A stretch of DNA of 64,000 bases, taken from contig NZ_UQXD01000006.1 of NCBI RefSeq assembly GCF_900544955.1, positions 1-64,000 on the forward strand, in the 5' to 3' direction. Below the pieces are notes generated by a model. It was not told the DNA's origin and searched no databases. It saw only the letters and a program-made list of their open reading frames with translations. This DNA comes from an uncultured Oscillibacter sp. (GTDB lineage Bacteria; Bacillota; Clostridia; Oscillospirales; Oscillospiraceae). The position numbers and the translations under genes are program-made. Shown one piece after another: positions 16,531 through 24,328 of the stretch (position 1 is the first letter of the stretch; every line of letters starts with the position of its first letter).

Positions 16531-17440
16531 GATGTGCTCCTCCAGTCAGTTCAGAAATGGCGTCCACCCCCAGCCGCTCACAGACGGCGGGCAGGCGTTC
16601 AATGATGGTTTTGCAGGCGTAGGGGTCCCGCAGGTTGGCGGCCCCCACCTCCACGGCGGAGGCCCCCGCCAGCATCAGCTCCGCCGCGTCCTCCGCAGAG
16701 CTGACGCCGCCGCAGCCGATGATGGGGATGTCCACCGCCTCGTACACGTCCCACACCATCCGCACCGCCACCGGGAACACGGCGGGGCCGGAGAGGCCGC
16801 CGGTGCGGTTGGCCAGCAGGGGCCGCCGGGAGGCGAGGTCGATCCGCATGCCCAGCAGGGTGTTGATGAGGCAGATGCCGTCGGCCCCCGCCTCCGCACA
16901 GGCCCGGGCGATCTGGGCGATGTCGGTGACGTTGGGGGTCAGCTTCATGAAGACCGGCTTGCCGGTCACGGCTTTCACCGCCCGGGTCACCTCCGCGGCG
17001 GCCTGGGGGTCGCAGCCGAAGTTCTTCCCCCCGGCGTGGACGTTGGGGCAGGAGATGTTCACCTCCAGAATGGCCACCTGGGCGCACCGGTCCAGCTTGG
17101 CGCAGTTGGCGGCGTACTCCTCCAGAGAGAAACCGCCCACGTTGGCGATGAGGGGGCCCTGGAACAGTCGGGCCATGTTGGGCAGCTCCGTCTCGATCAC
17201 GGCGTCGATGCCCGGGTTCTGGAGGCCCACGGCGTTCAGCATCCCGCCGGTGGTCTCCGCAATGCGGGGCTGGGGGTTCCCCAGGCGGGCCTCGCCGGTG
17301 GTGCCCTTGAAGGAGAAGCTGCCCAGCAGGTTCAGGTCGTACAGCTCCGCGTACTCCCGGCCATAGCCGAAGGTGCCGGAGGCGGGGATGATGGGGTTTT
17401 TCAGCGGCACGCCCGCCAGATCGACCGACAGATTCACCAT
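16523..17440 (-). CDS. pyrD: Dihydroorotate dehydrogenase B, catalytic subunit
   Basis: 305 residues, class 1B enzyme (FMN). NPIIPASGTFGYGREY, EVNISCPNVHAGG with the catalytic cysteine, and IGCGGVSSAEDAAELMLAGA are visible. Works with PyrK, which passes electrons to NAD+. Its start overlaps the pyrK stop by 7 bp; ATG 17440 with AGGAGAT upstream is chosen over an in-frame ATG inside pyrK. Confidence 0.96.
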   Translation of the reverse strand: MVNLSVDLAGVPLKNPIIPASGTFGYGREYAELYDLNLLGSFSFKGTTGEARLGNPQPRIAETTGGMLNAVGLQNPGIDAVIETELPNMARLFQGPLIANVGGFSLEEYAANCAKLDRCAQVAILEVNISCPNVHAGGKNFGCDPQAAAEVTRAVKAVTGKPVFMKLTPNVTDIAQIARACAEAGADGICLINTLLGMRIDLASRRPLLANRTGGLSGPAVFPVAVRMVWDVYEAVDIPIIGCGGVSSAEDAAELMLAGASAVEVGAANLRDPYACKTIIERLPAVCERLGVDAISELTGGAHHG

Positions 17441-18171
17441 ACGATCTCCTCCTTGTACAGGATGGGCCCGTCCTTGCACACCCGCTTGTACCCGTCCCGG
17501 GTGGGGACGGTGCAGCCCATGCAGGCGCCGAAGCCGCAGCCCATCCGTGCCTCAAAGCTGAACTGGCCGCCGGTGAGCTGGGGCAGGCCGTGGACGGCCC
17601 GCAGCATGGGCAGGGGCCCGCAGGCCAGCACGTAACGGCACTCCGGCACATTGCGGATGCAGTCGGTGACGAAGCCCCGGGTGCCCAGGGAGCCGTCCTC
17701 CGTGGCGATGAGCAGCCGGCAGCCCAGGGCGGCGAACTCCTCCAGGTAGAAGGCGTCCCGACCGGAGCGAAAGCCCAGGGCCACCGTGGGGGCCTGGCGC
17801 GCCGCCAGCATCCGCCGGGCCAGGCCGTACAGCGGCGCGATGCCGATGCCGCCCCCCGCCAGCACCGGCCGGTCCCCGGCCAGGGCGGCGTCAAAGCCGT
17901 TGCCCAGGCCGCTCAGGACGTCCAGCTCCGTGCCGGGCACGCTGCGCACCAGCTCTCTGGTGCCGTCGCCCACCACCTTCACCAGCAGCATCAGGGCGTC
18001 CTCCGTCCAGTTGCAGATGGAGATGGGGCGGCGGAGATACCGGCCGGGGAGCTGGATGTTGACGAACTGGCCCGGGGCGGTGATGGCGGAGGTGTCGCCG
18101 GAGAGGACCAGCTCGTAGGTGTCCTCCGTCAGCTGCCGGGCGTGTTCCAGGGTGAACAGAGACTGTTTCAT
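17434..18171 (-). CDS. pyrK: Dihydroorotate dehydrogenase B, electron transfer subunit
   Basis: 245 residues. FAD and [2Fe-2S] reductase partner of PyrD. The FAD-binding RxYS-like segment appears as GRYLRRPISICNW, the NAD(P) site as GGGIGIAPLYGL, and the iron-sulphur cysteines lie near the C-terminus in MGCGFGACMGC and KRVCKDGP. ATG 18171 has AGGAGG and overlaps the pyrC stop by 4 bp; the longer frame would lie inside pyrC. Confidence 0.95.
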   Translation of the reverse strand: MKQSLFTLEHARQLTEDTYELVLSGDTSAITAPGQFVNIQLPGRYLRRPISICNWTEDALMLLVKVVGDGTRELVRSVPGTELDVLSGLGNGFDAALAGDRPVLAGGGIGIAPLYGLARRMLAARQAPTVALGFRSGRDAFYLEEFAALGCRLLIATEDGSLGTRGFVTDCIRNVPECRYVLACGPLPMLRAVHGLPQLTGGQFSFEARMGCGFGACMGCTVPTRDGYKRVCKDGPILYKEEIVW

Positions 18172-19457
18172 AGGGCCGCCTCCTGGTTTTGCAGGTCGCT
18201 GTACACGATCTCCCCGCCGCAGACGGTCATGGCCACCGCGGCGCACACGCCCCAGCCGTCAAAGGGGGTGGCGCGGCCCAGGGAGCGGAAGGTGCCGCTG
18301 TCCACCATGTGGGGCCGGTTCTGGTCCAGCACGACCAGGTCCGCCGGGGCGCCGGGGGCGATCTCCCCGCCGGGGAGGCCGAAGAGCCGCCGGGGCGTCA
18401 CGCACAGGGCCCGCAGGATCGTCTCCAGGGGCACCAGGCCCGTCTCCACCAGCTGGGTGTACAGCACGGGGAAGGCGCACTCCAGGCCCACGATGCCGTT
18501 GAGGCTGCTTTGGAGGCCGCCGGATTTCTCCGCGGCGGCGTGGGGGGCGTGGTCCGTGGCGATGCAGTCGATGGTGCCGTCCAGCAGCCCCTCCAGCAGG
18601 GCGTCCCGGTCCGCGGCGGAGCGGATGGGGGGATTCATGCGGAAGCGGCCCTCGTCCCGGAGGTCCCCGTCGCACAGCAGCAGGTAGTGGGGCCCGGTCT
18701 CGCAGGAGACGGGCAGGCCCTCCGCCTTGGCGGCGCGGATCAGCGCCACGGACTCCCGGGTGGAGATGTGGCACAGGTGGTAGCGGCAGCCGGTCTCCCG
18801 CACCAGGCGCAGATCCCGCTCCACCTGCCGCCACTCGCTCTCGGAGGGGTTGCCGGTGAGGCCGTGGGCCTTGGCGTAGGCCCCGTCGTGGACGCACCAG
18901 CCCTTGGGCAGGAGGGACTCGTCCTCGCTGTGGGCCACGATGGGCCTGTCCAGGGTTTTGGCAAGGCGCATGGCCTGGCGCATCCGCTGGTCGGACTGGA
19001 CGCCCCGCCCGTCATCGGAAAAGCCCACGGCGTAGGGGGCCATGGCCGCCAGGTCCGCCAGCTCCTCCCCCCGCTCTCCCCGGGTGATGGCGCCGTAGGG
19101 GTAGACGTGGACCCGGGCGGAGCGCCGGATGGCCTCCAATTGGACCTGGAGGGTGGGCAGGTCCTCCGGCACCGGCTTCAGGTTGGGCATGGCGCACACC
19201 GCCGTGTAGCCCCCGGCGGCGGCCGCCGCCGTGCCGGAGGCGATGGTCTCCTTATAAGAAAAGCCAGGCTCCCGAAGATGAACGTGGACATCAACGAAAC
19301 CTGGAACAAGAAGACGGTTATGCAGTTCAATGACGGAAAAGCCGTCCCGGGGGAGGGAGGGGGAAACGGAAACAATACGGCCCTGGTCGATGGCTACGTC
19401 AGCAGTTCGGAACGCGCCGTCCAGAAACACGGCCCCGCCGGTCAGCAGCAGACTCAT
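18168..19457 (-). CDS. pyrC: Dihydroorotase
   Basis: 429 residues, class I amidohydrolase type. Zinc ligands in VDVHVHLREPGFSYKET near residue 60, further metal ligands in IVAHSEDE and YHLCHIST, and the catalytic Asp in CIATDHAPHA. First gene of the operon. ATG 19457 has AAGGAG; an upstream in-frame start at 19493 would overlap the -10 box and is rejected. Confidence 0.95.
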   Translation of the reverse strand: MSLLLTGGAVFLDGAFRTADVAIDQGRIVSVSPSLPRDGFSVIELHNRLLVPGFVDVHVHLREPGFSYKETIASGTAAAAAGGYTAVCAMPNLKPVPEDLPTLQVQLEAIRRSARVHVYPYGAITRGERGEELADLAAMAPYAVGFSDDGRGVQSDQRMRQAMRLAKTLDRPIVAHSEDESLLPKGWCVHDGAYAKAHGLTGNPSESEWRQVERDLRLVRETGCRYHLCHISTRESVALIRAAKAEGLPVSCETGPHYLLLCDGDLRDEGRFRMNPPIRSAADRDALLEGLLDGTIDCIATDHAPHAAAEKSGGLQSSLNGIVGLECAFPVLYTQLVETGLVPLETILRALCVTPRRLFGLPGGEIAPGAPADLVVLDQNRPHMVDSGTFRSLGRATPFDGWGVCAAVAMTVCGGEIVYSDLQNQEAAL

Positions 19458-19496
19458 TGGAGTTCTCCTTCCTCGTGTAGATTCATTCGACATATT

Positions 19497-19525
19497 ATAT
19501 TATCGGAAACGGCGGCCCTTGTCAA
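19497..19525 (-). promoter_or_regulatory. Promoter of the pyrimidine operon
   Basis: Minus strand TTGACA, 17 bp, TAATAT, giving a leader of only about 30 bases before pyrC. There is no room for a PyrR-type attenuator. Confidence 0.8.
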
Positions 19526-19550
19526 CGGGAATTCCAAAATGCGCCCGTAG

Positions 19551-19578
19551 AAAAAGCGGGCCGTGCGGCCCGCTTTTT
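19551..19578 (-). terminator. Terminator of the superoxide dismutase gene
   Basis: AAAAAGCGGGCC/GGCCCGCTTTTT stem with GTGC loop, U-rich when read on the minus strand, just after the dismutase stop. Confidence 0.85.
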
Positions 19579-19589
19579 TGGGAGTCTGC

Positions 19590-20234
19590 TCAGGGCTGGG
19601 GACACCGGGGGCGGCAGTTCATCAGGGATTCGTAGGTCTGGGACAGCCCCGGCCAGTCCACCAACTGCCACCAGCTCTCGAAGTAGTCCCCCCGGCGGTT
19701 CTGGTATTGGAGGTAGTAGGCGTGCTCCCACACGTCGCAGCACAGCAGCGGCTGGAGGGGGAAAGGGGTGTCCTGGTTGGGGGTGGTGCGGATGGAGAGG
19801 GTGCCGTCCCCGTCGGCGGCCAGCCAGGCCCAGCCGGAGCCGAATTGCCCCAGGGCGGCGGTTTTCAGGGCGGATTTCAGCCCCGTCAGGTCCCCGAAGC
19901 ACCGCTTCACCGCCCCGTCCAGCAATCCCGTGGGGGAGGAGGTGGGGGTGGGGGCCAGGGTGCGGAAATAGAGGTCGTGGTTGTACACGCCCCCGGCGTT
20001 GTTGCGGATGCCCTGGCGGATGCTGTCCGGCAGGGTGTTCCAATCCCGGCACAGCCGCTCCAGCGGCCAGCTCTGGAGGTCAGGCGCGCTCTCCAGCAGC
20101 CGGTTCAGGTTGTCGATATAGGTGGCGAAGTGCTTGTCGTGGTGGAAGTGAAGGGTCCGCTCGTCCAACTGGGGCAGCAGGGCGTCGTACCCGTAGGGCA
20201 GGGGCGGCAGGGTAAAGGGATAATGTTGTTCCAT
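19590..20234 (-). CDS. Superoxide dismutase (Fe/Mn family)
   Basis: 214 residues. All four metal ligands are visible: His in LHFHHDKHFATY, His in VYNHDLYF, and Asp and His in CDVWEHAYYLQY. FGSGWAWLA is the usual core segment. Detoxifies superoxide in the cytosol. ATG 20234 with AAAGGA upstream is chosen over an earlier in-frame ATG without one. Fe versus Mn preference cannot be told safely. Single gene with a terminator. Confidence 0.93.
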   Translation of the reverse strand: MEQHYPFTLPPLPYGYDALLPQLDERTLHFHHDKHFATYIDNLNRLLESAPDLQSWPLERLCRDWNTLPDSIRQGIRNNAGGVYNHDLYFRTLAPTPTSSPTGLLDGAVKRCFGDLTGLKSALKTAALGQFGSGWAWLAADGDGTLSIRTTPNQDTPFPLQPLLCCDVWEHAYYLQYQNRRGDYFESWWQLVDWPGLSQTYESLMNCRPRCPQP

Positions 20235-20300
20235 GATGCAGCGTCCTTTCTGGCATGTTGCCAACAGTATATGCAGTTTCCCCGCTTTTTATTGCAAAAA

Positions 20301-20324
20301 GCACCGCCCCCGGAGGGGCGGTGC
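20301..20324 (-). terminator. Terminator-like hairpin upstream of sod
   Basis: GCACCGCCCC/GGGGCGGTGC stem followed on the minus strand by TTTTTGC. It would end transcription from the radA remnant. Confidence 0.6.
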
Positions 20325-20466
20325 GGCTGATCGAAAGACGGGAGTGGGGCCGGGAGGGGCGGAAGGGCGCGTGGGGGCGGCAGTCCGCCGCGCATGTTGG
20401 CATCCCCTTGCGGAGCAGGGAGTGGAGGTGCAAAACGGCAGATGCCTGGCCCGCGGAAGCGGGCCG

Positions 20467-20670
20467 GGCATCGCTGGGCATCGGTCGGTCCAGGTCGCTG
20501 GAGCCAGGGCGATCACCGCCGCCAGGTCTGCGGCGGGTTCGTCCAAGGAGAGGCCGCCGGTGATATTTCAAATAGGCGCCGCAAGCGGACCCCTTAGCCC
20601 GACCCGCTTTTCCAGCACCGCCAGCAGCAGACCCGGTTGTAGAAAAGCCGTTGCTGGTACGGCGGGGATC
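20467..20670 (-). pseudogene. radA: Decayed C-terminal fragment of radA
   Basis: On the minus strand, pieces of the RadA C-terminal (Lon-like) domain appear in collinear order but in shifting frames: RRTSNGF (around 20642-20662), FYNRV just after it, LLLAVLEKRVGL (20595-20630), GAYLK, then ITGGLSLDEPAADLAA (within 20502-20564) and SSDLDRPMPSDA (20467-20502). Family RadA reads as RR..G.D.NRV.LL.AVLEKRVGL...DAYLK..GG..LDEPA.DLA...A.ASS..D. At least four frameshifts occur within 200 bases, so it cannot be translated as one protein. No ATPase (Walker) part is nearby, so it is a remnant. Confidence 0.75.
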
Positions 20671-20875
20671 GCCGCCGGCGGAGCCCACCAATCCGGCGGT
20701 CGGGAATGTCCGAAGGGCGTTTTTGCCGTCCCCCACACCGCTCCTCCGGAGATGGTGCACCGGCCAACGGGCCTGGGACATCGTTCAGCGAAATGCGCGG
20801 CGAAGCGCGCTTGGCGGAGGAGCTGCCGGGCGGACCGAACACAGCCCCGGCCCGGTCCCCCTCGGCCCTGCCGGT

Positions 20876-21268
20876 TCAGCAGTGACCGCAAGTGTGGCCC
20901 TCGCCGTGGCCGCCGCAGACGTGGTCCTCGCCGTGGTGGTGGTCGCAGGTGGCGTCCTGGACGCAGGCCAGGGTGCCCGCCAGCAGCTCCGCCACCCGCT
21001 GGTCCGCGTCGCCGGTGCAGCCGGCGTACAGCCGGATGCCGGCCTCCGCCAGAGCCGCCTGGGCCCCGCCGCCGATGCCGCCGCAGATCAGGCAGTCCGC
21101 CCCCTGGGCCTGCAAGAAGCCGGCCAGCGCACCGTGACCGCTGCCGTTGGTGGGCACCACCCGGGAGGCGGTCACCGCGCCGTTTTCCACGTCGTAGAGC
21201 TTGAACTGCTCCGTGTGGCCGAAGTGGCCGAAGACCTGTCCGTTTTCATAGGTAACTGCGATTTTCAT
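20876..21268 (-). CDS. NifX/NifB-type cofactor-binding protein with His/Cys-rich tail
   Basis: 130 residues. The dinitrogenase iron-molybdenum cofactor family fold (MKIAVTYENGQVFGHFGHTEQF at the start; ADCLICGGIGGGAQAALAEAGI in the middle) occupies residues 1-105. The last 25 residues are a metal-binding tail (CDHHHGEDHVCGGHGEGHTCGHC). Non-nif members of this family in Clostridia accompany DUF134 proteins, as here (4-bp overlap with the upstream gene). Probable role: binding or carrying a metal or Fe-S cofactor; the target is unknown. ATG 21268 is chosen from AAAGGA spacing. Confidence 0.85.
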   Translation of the reverse strand: MKIAVTYENGQVFGHFGHTEQFKLYDVENGAVTASRVVPTNGSGHGALAGFLQAQGADCLICGGIGGGAQAALAEAGIRLYAGCTGDADQRVAELLAGTLACVQDATCDHHHGEDHVCGGHGEGHTCGHC

Positions 21269-21621
21269 ATGTCTGCTTCCTTTCCTGTTTCCGGGGAGCA
21301 CCCGCCGCAGCGGCCGCCGCCGCAGCCCTTCCGGGGGCAGAGGGCATAGCTGCCACCGCCGATTTGCAGCGGCCGCCCCTCCACCAGGAAGACCGACAGC
21401 TTCCGCCGGGCCTGGGCGTAGATGCGCTGGACAGTGGTTCGGGCCACGCCCATCCGGGCGGCGGCCTCCTCCTGGTTCAGCCCCAGGTAGTCCATCAGCC
21501 GGAGCGTCTCATACTCCTCCACCGTCAGGGCCACCGCCTCCCGGCCCTCCGGACGCTCCGGGGAGAAGCGGCAGTGGAGCGGGAGCTGGCAGACCCGGCG
21601 GCATTTGGCAGTTCGCGGCAT
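21265..21621 (-). CDS. DUF134 family HTH protein
   Basis: 118 residues. N-terminal CRRVCQLP...F.P.. segment, then a sigma-70 region 4-like helix-turn-helix (TVEEYETLRLMDYLGLNQEEAAARMGVARTTVQRIYAQAR, residues 33-72) and a Cys/Gly-rich end CPRKGCGGGRCGGC. A DNA-binding metal-responsive role is plausible. It precedes and overlaps the NifX-like gene. Its promoter lies inside a long palindrome, which may be its own operator. Start ATG has GGAGGGA. Confidence 0.88.
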   Translation of the reverse strand: MPRTAKCRRVCQLPLHCRFSPERPEGREAVALTVEEYETLRLMDYLGLNQEEAAARMGVARTTVQRIYAQARRKLSVFLVEGRPLQIGGGSYALCPRKGCGGGRCGGCSPETGKEADI

Positions 21622-21638
21622 GGTGTCCCTCCTCTATT

Positions 21639-21680
21639 TTGAACATATGCCTAGTATACATGTTTTTGGGCATATGTCAA
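21639..21680. promoter_or_regulatory. Promoter inside a long palindrome, DUF134 operon
   Basis: Minus strand promoter TTGACA (21675-21680), 16 bp, TATACT (21653-21658). The same sequence is an interrupted palindrome: TTGACATATGCC on one side and GGCATATGTTCAA on the other, the arms overlapping the -35 box and the region just downstream of the -10. A dimeric repressor bound here would block RNA polymerase. Confidence 0.7.
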
Positions 21681-21736
21681 GTATGCTTCCGCTGCTGAAG
21701 GCGGCCCCGCCGGACGGCCGGCGGCGGGCGTAAAAA

Positions 21737-21760
21737 TCCCGGCCCCCGAGGGGGCCGGGA
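21737..21760 (-). terminator. Terminator of the phosphohexomutase gene
   Basis: TCCCGGCCCCC/GGGGGCCGGGA stem followed on the minus strand by TTTTTA. Confidence 0.8.
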
Positions 21761-21771
21761 CGTGCGTGCGG

Positions 21772-23499
21772 TTACTTTTTCAGAGTGTCCACCCACCGGC
21801 CGTACTTTTCCAGGTTGGCCTGGGCGCCGGCGGCGTCCGGGCCCTGGGTGAGGATGTAGACCTTGATCTTGGGCTCCGTGCCGGAGGGCCGGACGATGAC
21901 GGAGGTGCCGTCGGCCATCTCGAAGCGGAGCACGTTGGACCCGGAGAGCTCCATAGTGGTGCGGCTGCCGGTGGCGGTGTCGGTGACGGAGCCGTCCAGG
22001 TAGTCCTTGAAGGCGGCCACGGCCACGCCGGAGAGCTGGGCCGGGGGATTCTCCCGGAGGGACTTCATCAGCGCCGCCATGTCCTTGAGGCCGTCCAGGC
22101 CAGGCATCACCAGGTTGTAGGTCTTCTCGGCGTAGTAGCCGTATTTGGCGTACAGGTCCTCCAGGGCGTCGGCCAGGGTCTTGCCCTGGGCGGCGTACCA
22201 GGCGGCCATCTCCGTGAGCAGCAGGGAGGCGGTGACGGCGTCCTTGTCCCGGACGTAGTCCCCCAGCATGTAGCCGTAGGACTCCTCATAGGAGAAGATG
22301 ACCTTGCCCTCTCCGGCGGCCTCCAGCTTGTCCTTCTTCTCCGCCAGGAACTTGAAGCCGGTGAAGGTGTCGAAGGACTGGAGGCCGTTCACCTCCGCCA
22401 CCTTCCGGGCCATCTCGGTGGTGACGATGGTTTTCAGGGCCACGGGCTTCTCCGGCAGCTTGCCGGAGCGCTTCATGGCGCCGATCAGGTAGTCCAGCAG
22501 CAGCACGCCGGTCTGATTGCCGGAGATGACCTTGAACGCGCCGTCCTTGGTCCGCACCATGATGCCAACCCGGTCCGCGTCGGGGTCGGAGCCCAGGATG
22601 AAGTCGGCCCCCTCCCGCTGGGCGATGTCCACCGCCAGGTGGAAGCCCTCCGGGTTCTCCGGGTTGGGGGAGACCACCGTGGGGAAGTTGCCGTCCAGGA
22701 CCATCTGCTCCGGCACGCAGATCAGGTGCCGGATGCCCAGGCGCTTCAGCGCCTCGGGGATCAGCCGGTAGCCGGTGCCGTGGAAGGGGGTGTAGACCAG
22801 CTTAAAGGTGTCCGCCACCCGGGCCACGGTCTCGTAGTCATTGACCTGGGCCATGACGTTGTCCAGGAACTGCTCGTCGGTCTCGGCGCCCAGGACCTCG
22901 ATCAACCCCGCCTCCACCGCCTTGCCGTAGGGCATGGTCCGCACGCCGTCAAAGATGTCGATCTCCCCCAGCCGCTTGGCGATGGCGTCGGCGTGGTGGG
23001 GGGGGAGCTGGGCGCCGTCCTCCCAGTAGACCTTGTAGCCGTTGTACTCCTTGGGGTTGTGGCTGGCGGTGACGTTGATGCCCGCCTGGCAGTGGTAGGC
23101 CCGCACGGCAAAGCTCAGCTCCGGCGTGGGCCGCAGGGACTCGAAAATGCGGACGTGGATGCCGTTGGCGGCGCAGACCTCCGCGGCAGCCCGGGCGAAG
23201 TCCATGGAGTGGTTGCGGCAGTCCATGCAGATGGCCACGCCCCGGCACTTGCCCTCCTCGCCCTCGGCGGCGATGACGTCGGCAAAGCCCTGGGTGGCCC
23301 AGCGGATCACGTGCAGATTCATGTTGTGCAGGCCGGTGCACATGGTGCCCCGCAGTCCGGCGGTGCCGAACTCCAGCGGGCCGTAAAACCGGGCCTCGAT
23401 CTCCTTGGGATCGGTTCGGAGGGCCTCCAGCTCCGCGTGCTCCTCCGGAGACAGGGCGGGGCTGGCCAGCCACTTCTCATATTCCTTCATGAACGCCAT
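21772..23499 (-). CDS. Phosphoglucomutase/phosphomannomutase family
   Basis: 575 residues, alpha-D-phosphohexomutase of the long PgcA-like type. FGTAGLRGTMCTGLHNMN near residue 44, active-site serine loop NVTASHNPKEYNGYK, metal loop GSDPDADRVGIM, sugar-binding loop SYEESYGYMLGD and C-terminal phosphate loop VRPSGTEPKIKVY are all intact. Interconverts glucose 1- and 6-phosphate (or mannose phosphates) for glycogen or envelope sugars. ATG 23499 with AGGAGG eight bases upstream is used; an in-frame TTG upstream overlaps that region. Last gene of the MBL-rlmH-DUF2007-pgm string. Confidence 0.93.
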   Translation of the reverse strand: MAFMKEYEKWLASPALSPEEHAELEALRTDPKEIEARFYGPLEFGTAGLRGTMCTGLHNMNLHVIRWATQGFADVIAAEGEEGKCRGVAICMDCRNHSMDFARAAAEVCAANGIHVRIFESLRPTPELSFAVRAYHCQAGINVTASHNPKEYNGYKVYWEDGAQLPPHHADAIAKRLGEIDIFDGVRTMPYGKAVEAGLIEVLGAETDEQFLDNVMAQVNDYETVARVADTFKLVYTPFHGTGYRLIPEALKRLGIRHLICVPEQMVLDGNFPTVVSPNPENPEGFHLAVDIAQREGADFILGSDPDADRVGIMVRTKDGAFKVISGNQTGVLLLDYLIGAMKRSGKLPEKPVALKTIVTTEMARKVAEVNGLQSFDTFTGFKFLAEKKDKLEAAGEGKVIFSYEESYGYMLGDYVRDKDAVTASLLLTEMAAWYAAQGKTLADALEDLYAKYGYYAEKTYNLVMPGLDGLKDMAALMKSLRENPPAQLSGVAVAAFKDYLDGSVTDTATGSRTTMELSGSNVLRFEMADGTSVIVRPSGTEPKIKVYILTQGPDAAGAQANLEKYGRWVDTLKK

Positions 23500-23522
23500 A
23501 CACAATTCCTCCTATATTGATG

Positions 23523-23831
23523 TCAATTGGATGTCGTGTCGTCCGGGACCTCCGGGGCCTCCAGCACCGCCCGGGCCTCCTCCAGGCGGGAGGCAGGGAC
23601 GTACAGCTCCACTCCCTGGGAGGCGAAGCCCCCCAGCACCCGGCCCAGGGACCCGCTCTTGAAGGCGGGGATGCCGCAGGAGGCCAGCAGGGACACCGTG
23701 ATGTCCGCCATGCTGTCCAGCTCCCACTGGATGTCCAGCCGGGCCGCCTGCTCCGGTGCGCCGGCGGCATCCCGGGGCCAGTCCGCCGGAATGGCCTCCG
23801 ACCGGCCCCGAAAATCCTGTGCCTGTTCCAT
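23523..23831 (-). CDS. DUF2007-like small protein
   Basis: 102 residues. The segment ITVSLLASCGIPAFKSGSLGRVLGGFASQGVELYVPASRLEEARAVLE resembles the DUF2007 (putative signal-transducing) domain: a ferredoxin-like fold in which a residue range after the first helix is variable. No catalytic motif. The start ATG has AAAGGTGG about nine bases upstream. It lies 14 bp after rlmH and 23 bp before the phosphohexomutase, in the same operon. Confidence 0.7.
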   Translation of the reverse strand: MEQAQDFRGRSEAIPADWPRDAAGAPEQAARLDIQWELDSMADITVSLLASCGIPAFKSGSLGRVLGGFASQGVELYVPASRLEEARAVLEAPEVPDDTTSN

Positions 23832-23845
23832 GGGCAAGACCACCT

Positions 23846-24328
23846 TTACTTGTGATATTTGGTTCCCGCGTTGATCTGGTACGCCCGGTAGATCTGCTCC
23901 AGCAGCATCACCCGGGCCAGATGGTGGGGAAACGTCATGGGGGACATGGACAGCCGCTCCCAAGCCTCTGCCTTGAGGGAGGAGTGGAGGCCGAAGGACC
24001 CGCCGATGACAAACGCCAGGCGGCTGCCGCCCTGCTGGGCCCAGCTGTCCATCCGCCGGGCCAGCTCCTCGCTGCTGTGCATGCGCCCCTCCACGCACAG
24101 GGCGACGAGCCCGGCGCCGGGGGGCAGCTTGGCCCGGACGGCGTCCGCCTCCCGGGCCAGGGCGGCGTCGATCTGGGCGGGGGAGGGGTTCTCCGGCAGA
24201 CGCTCCTCCGGCAGCTCCACCAATTCCAGCTTGCAGTACCGGGAGAGGCGCTTGGCGTACTCCGCCGCCGCGTCGGCGTAGAAAGCCTCCTTCAGCTTCC
24301 CCACGCACAGCAGCGTCACTCTCTGCAT
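23846..24328 (-). CDS. rlmH: 23S rRNA pseudouridine-1915 N3-methyltransferase
   Basis: 160 residues, normal size. SPOUT-class methyltransferase acting on helix 69 of 23S rRNA. The SAM-knot signature LAFVIGGSFGLHSS is near residue 103, and the C-terminal motif MTFPHHLARVMLLEQIYRAYQI is diagnostic. ATG 24328 has AGGAGGG; it lies inside the 3' end of the MBL gene (13-bp overlap). Next to walJ-like genes in many Firmicutes. Confidence 0.96.
   Translation of the reverse strand: MQRVTLLCVGKLKEAFYADAAAEYAKRLSRYCKLELVELPEERLPENPSPAQIDAALAREADAVRAKLPPGAGLVALCVEGRMHSSEELARRMDSWAQQGGSRLAFVIGGSFGLHSSLKAEAWERLSMSPMTFPHHLARVMLLEQIYRAYQINAGTKYHK

Noticed and set aside
20265..20875. Structured RNA such as RNase P in the GC-rich stretch upstream of sod
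   Set aside because: None of the conserved RNase P or SRP segments are present; part of it is explained by the radA remnant.
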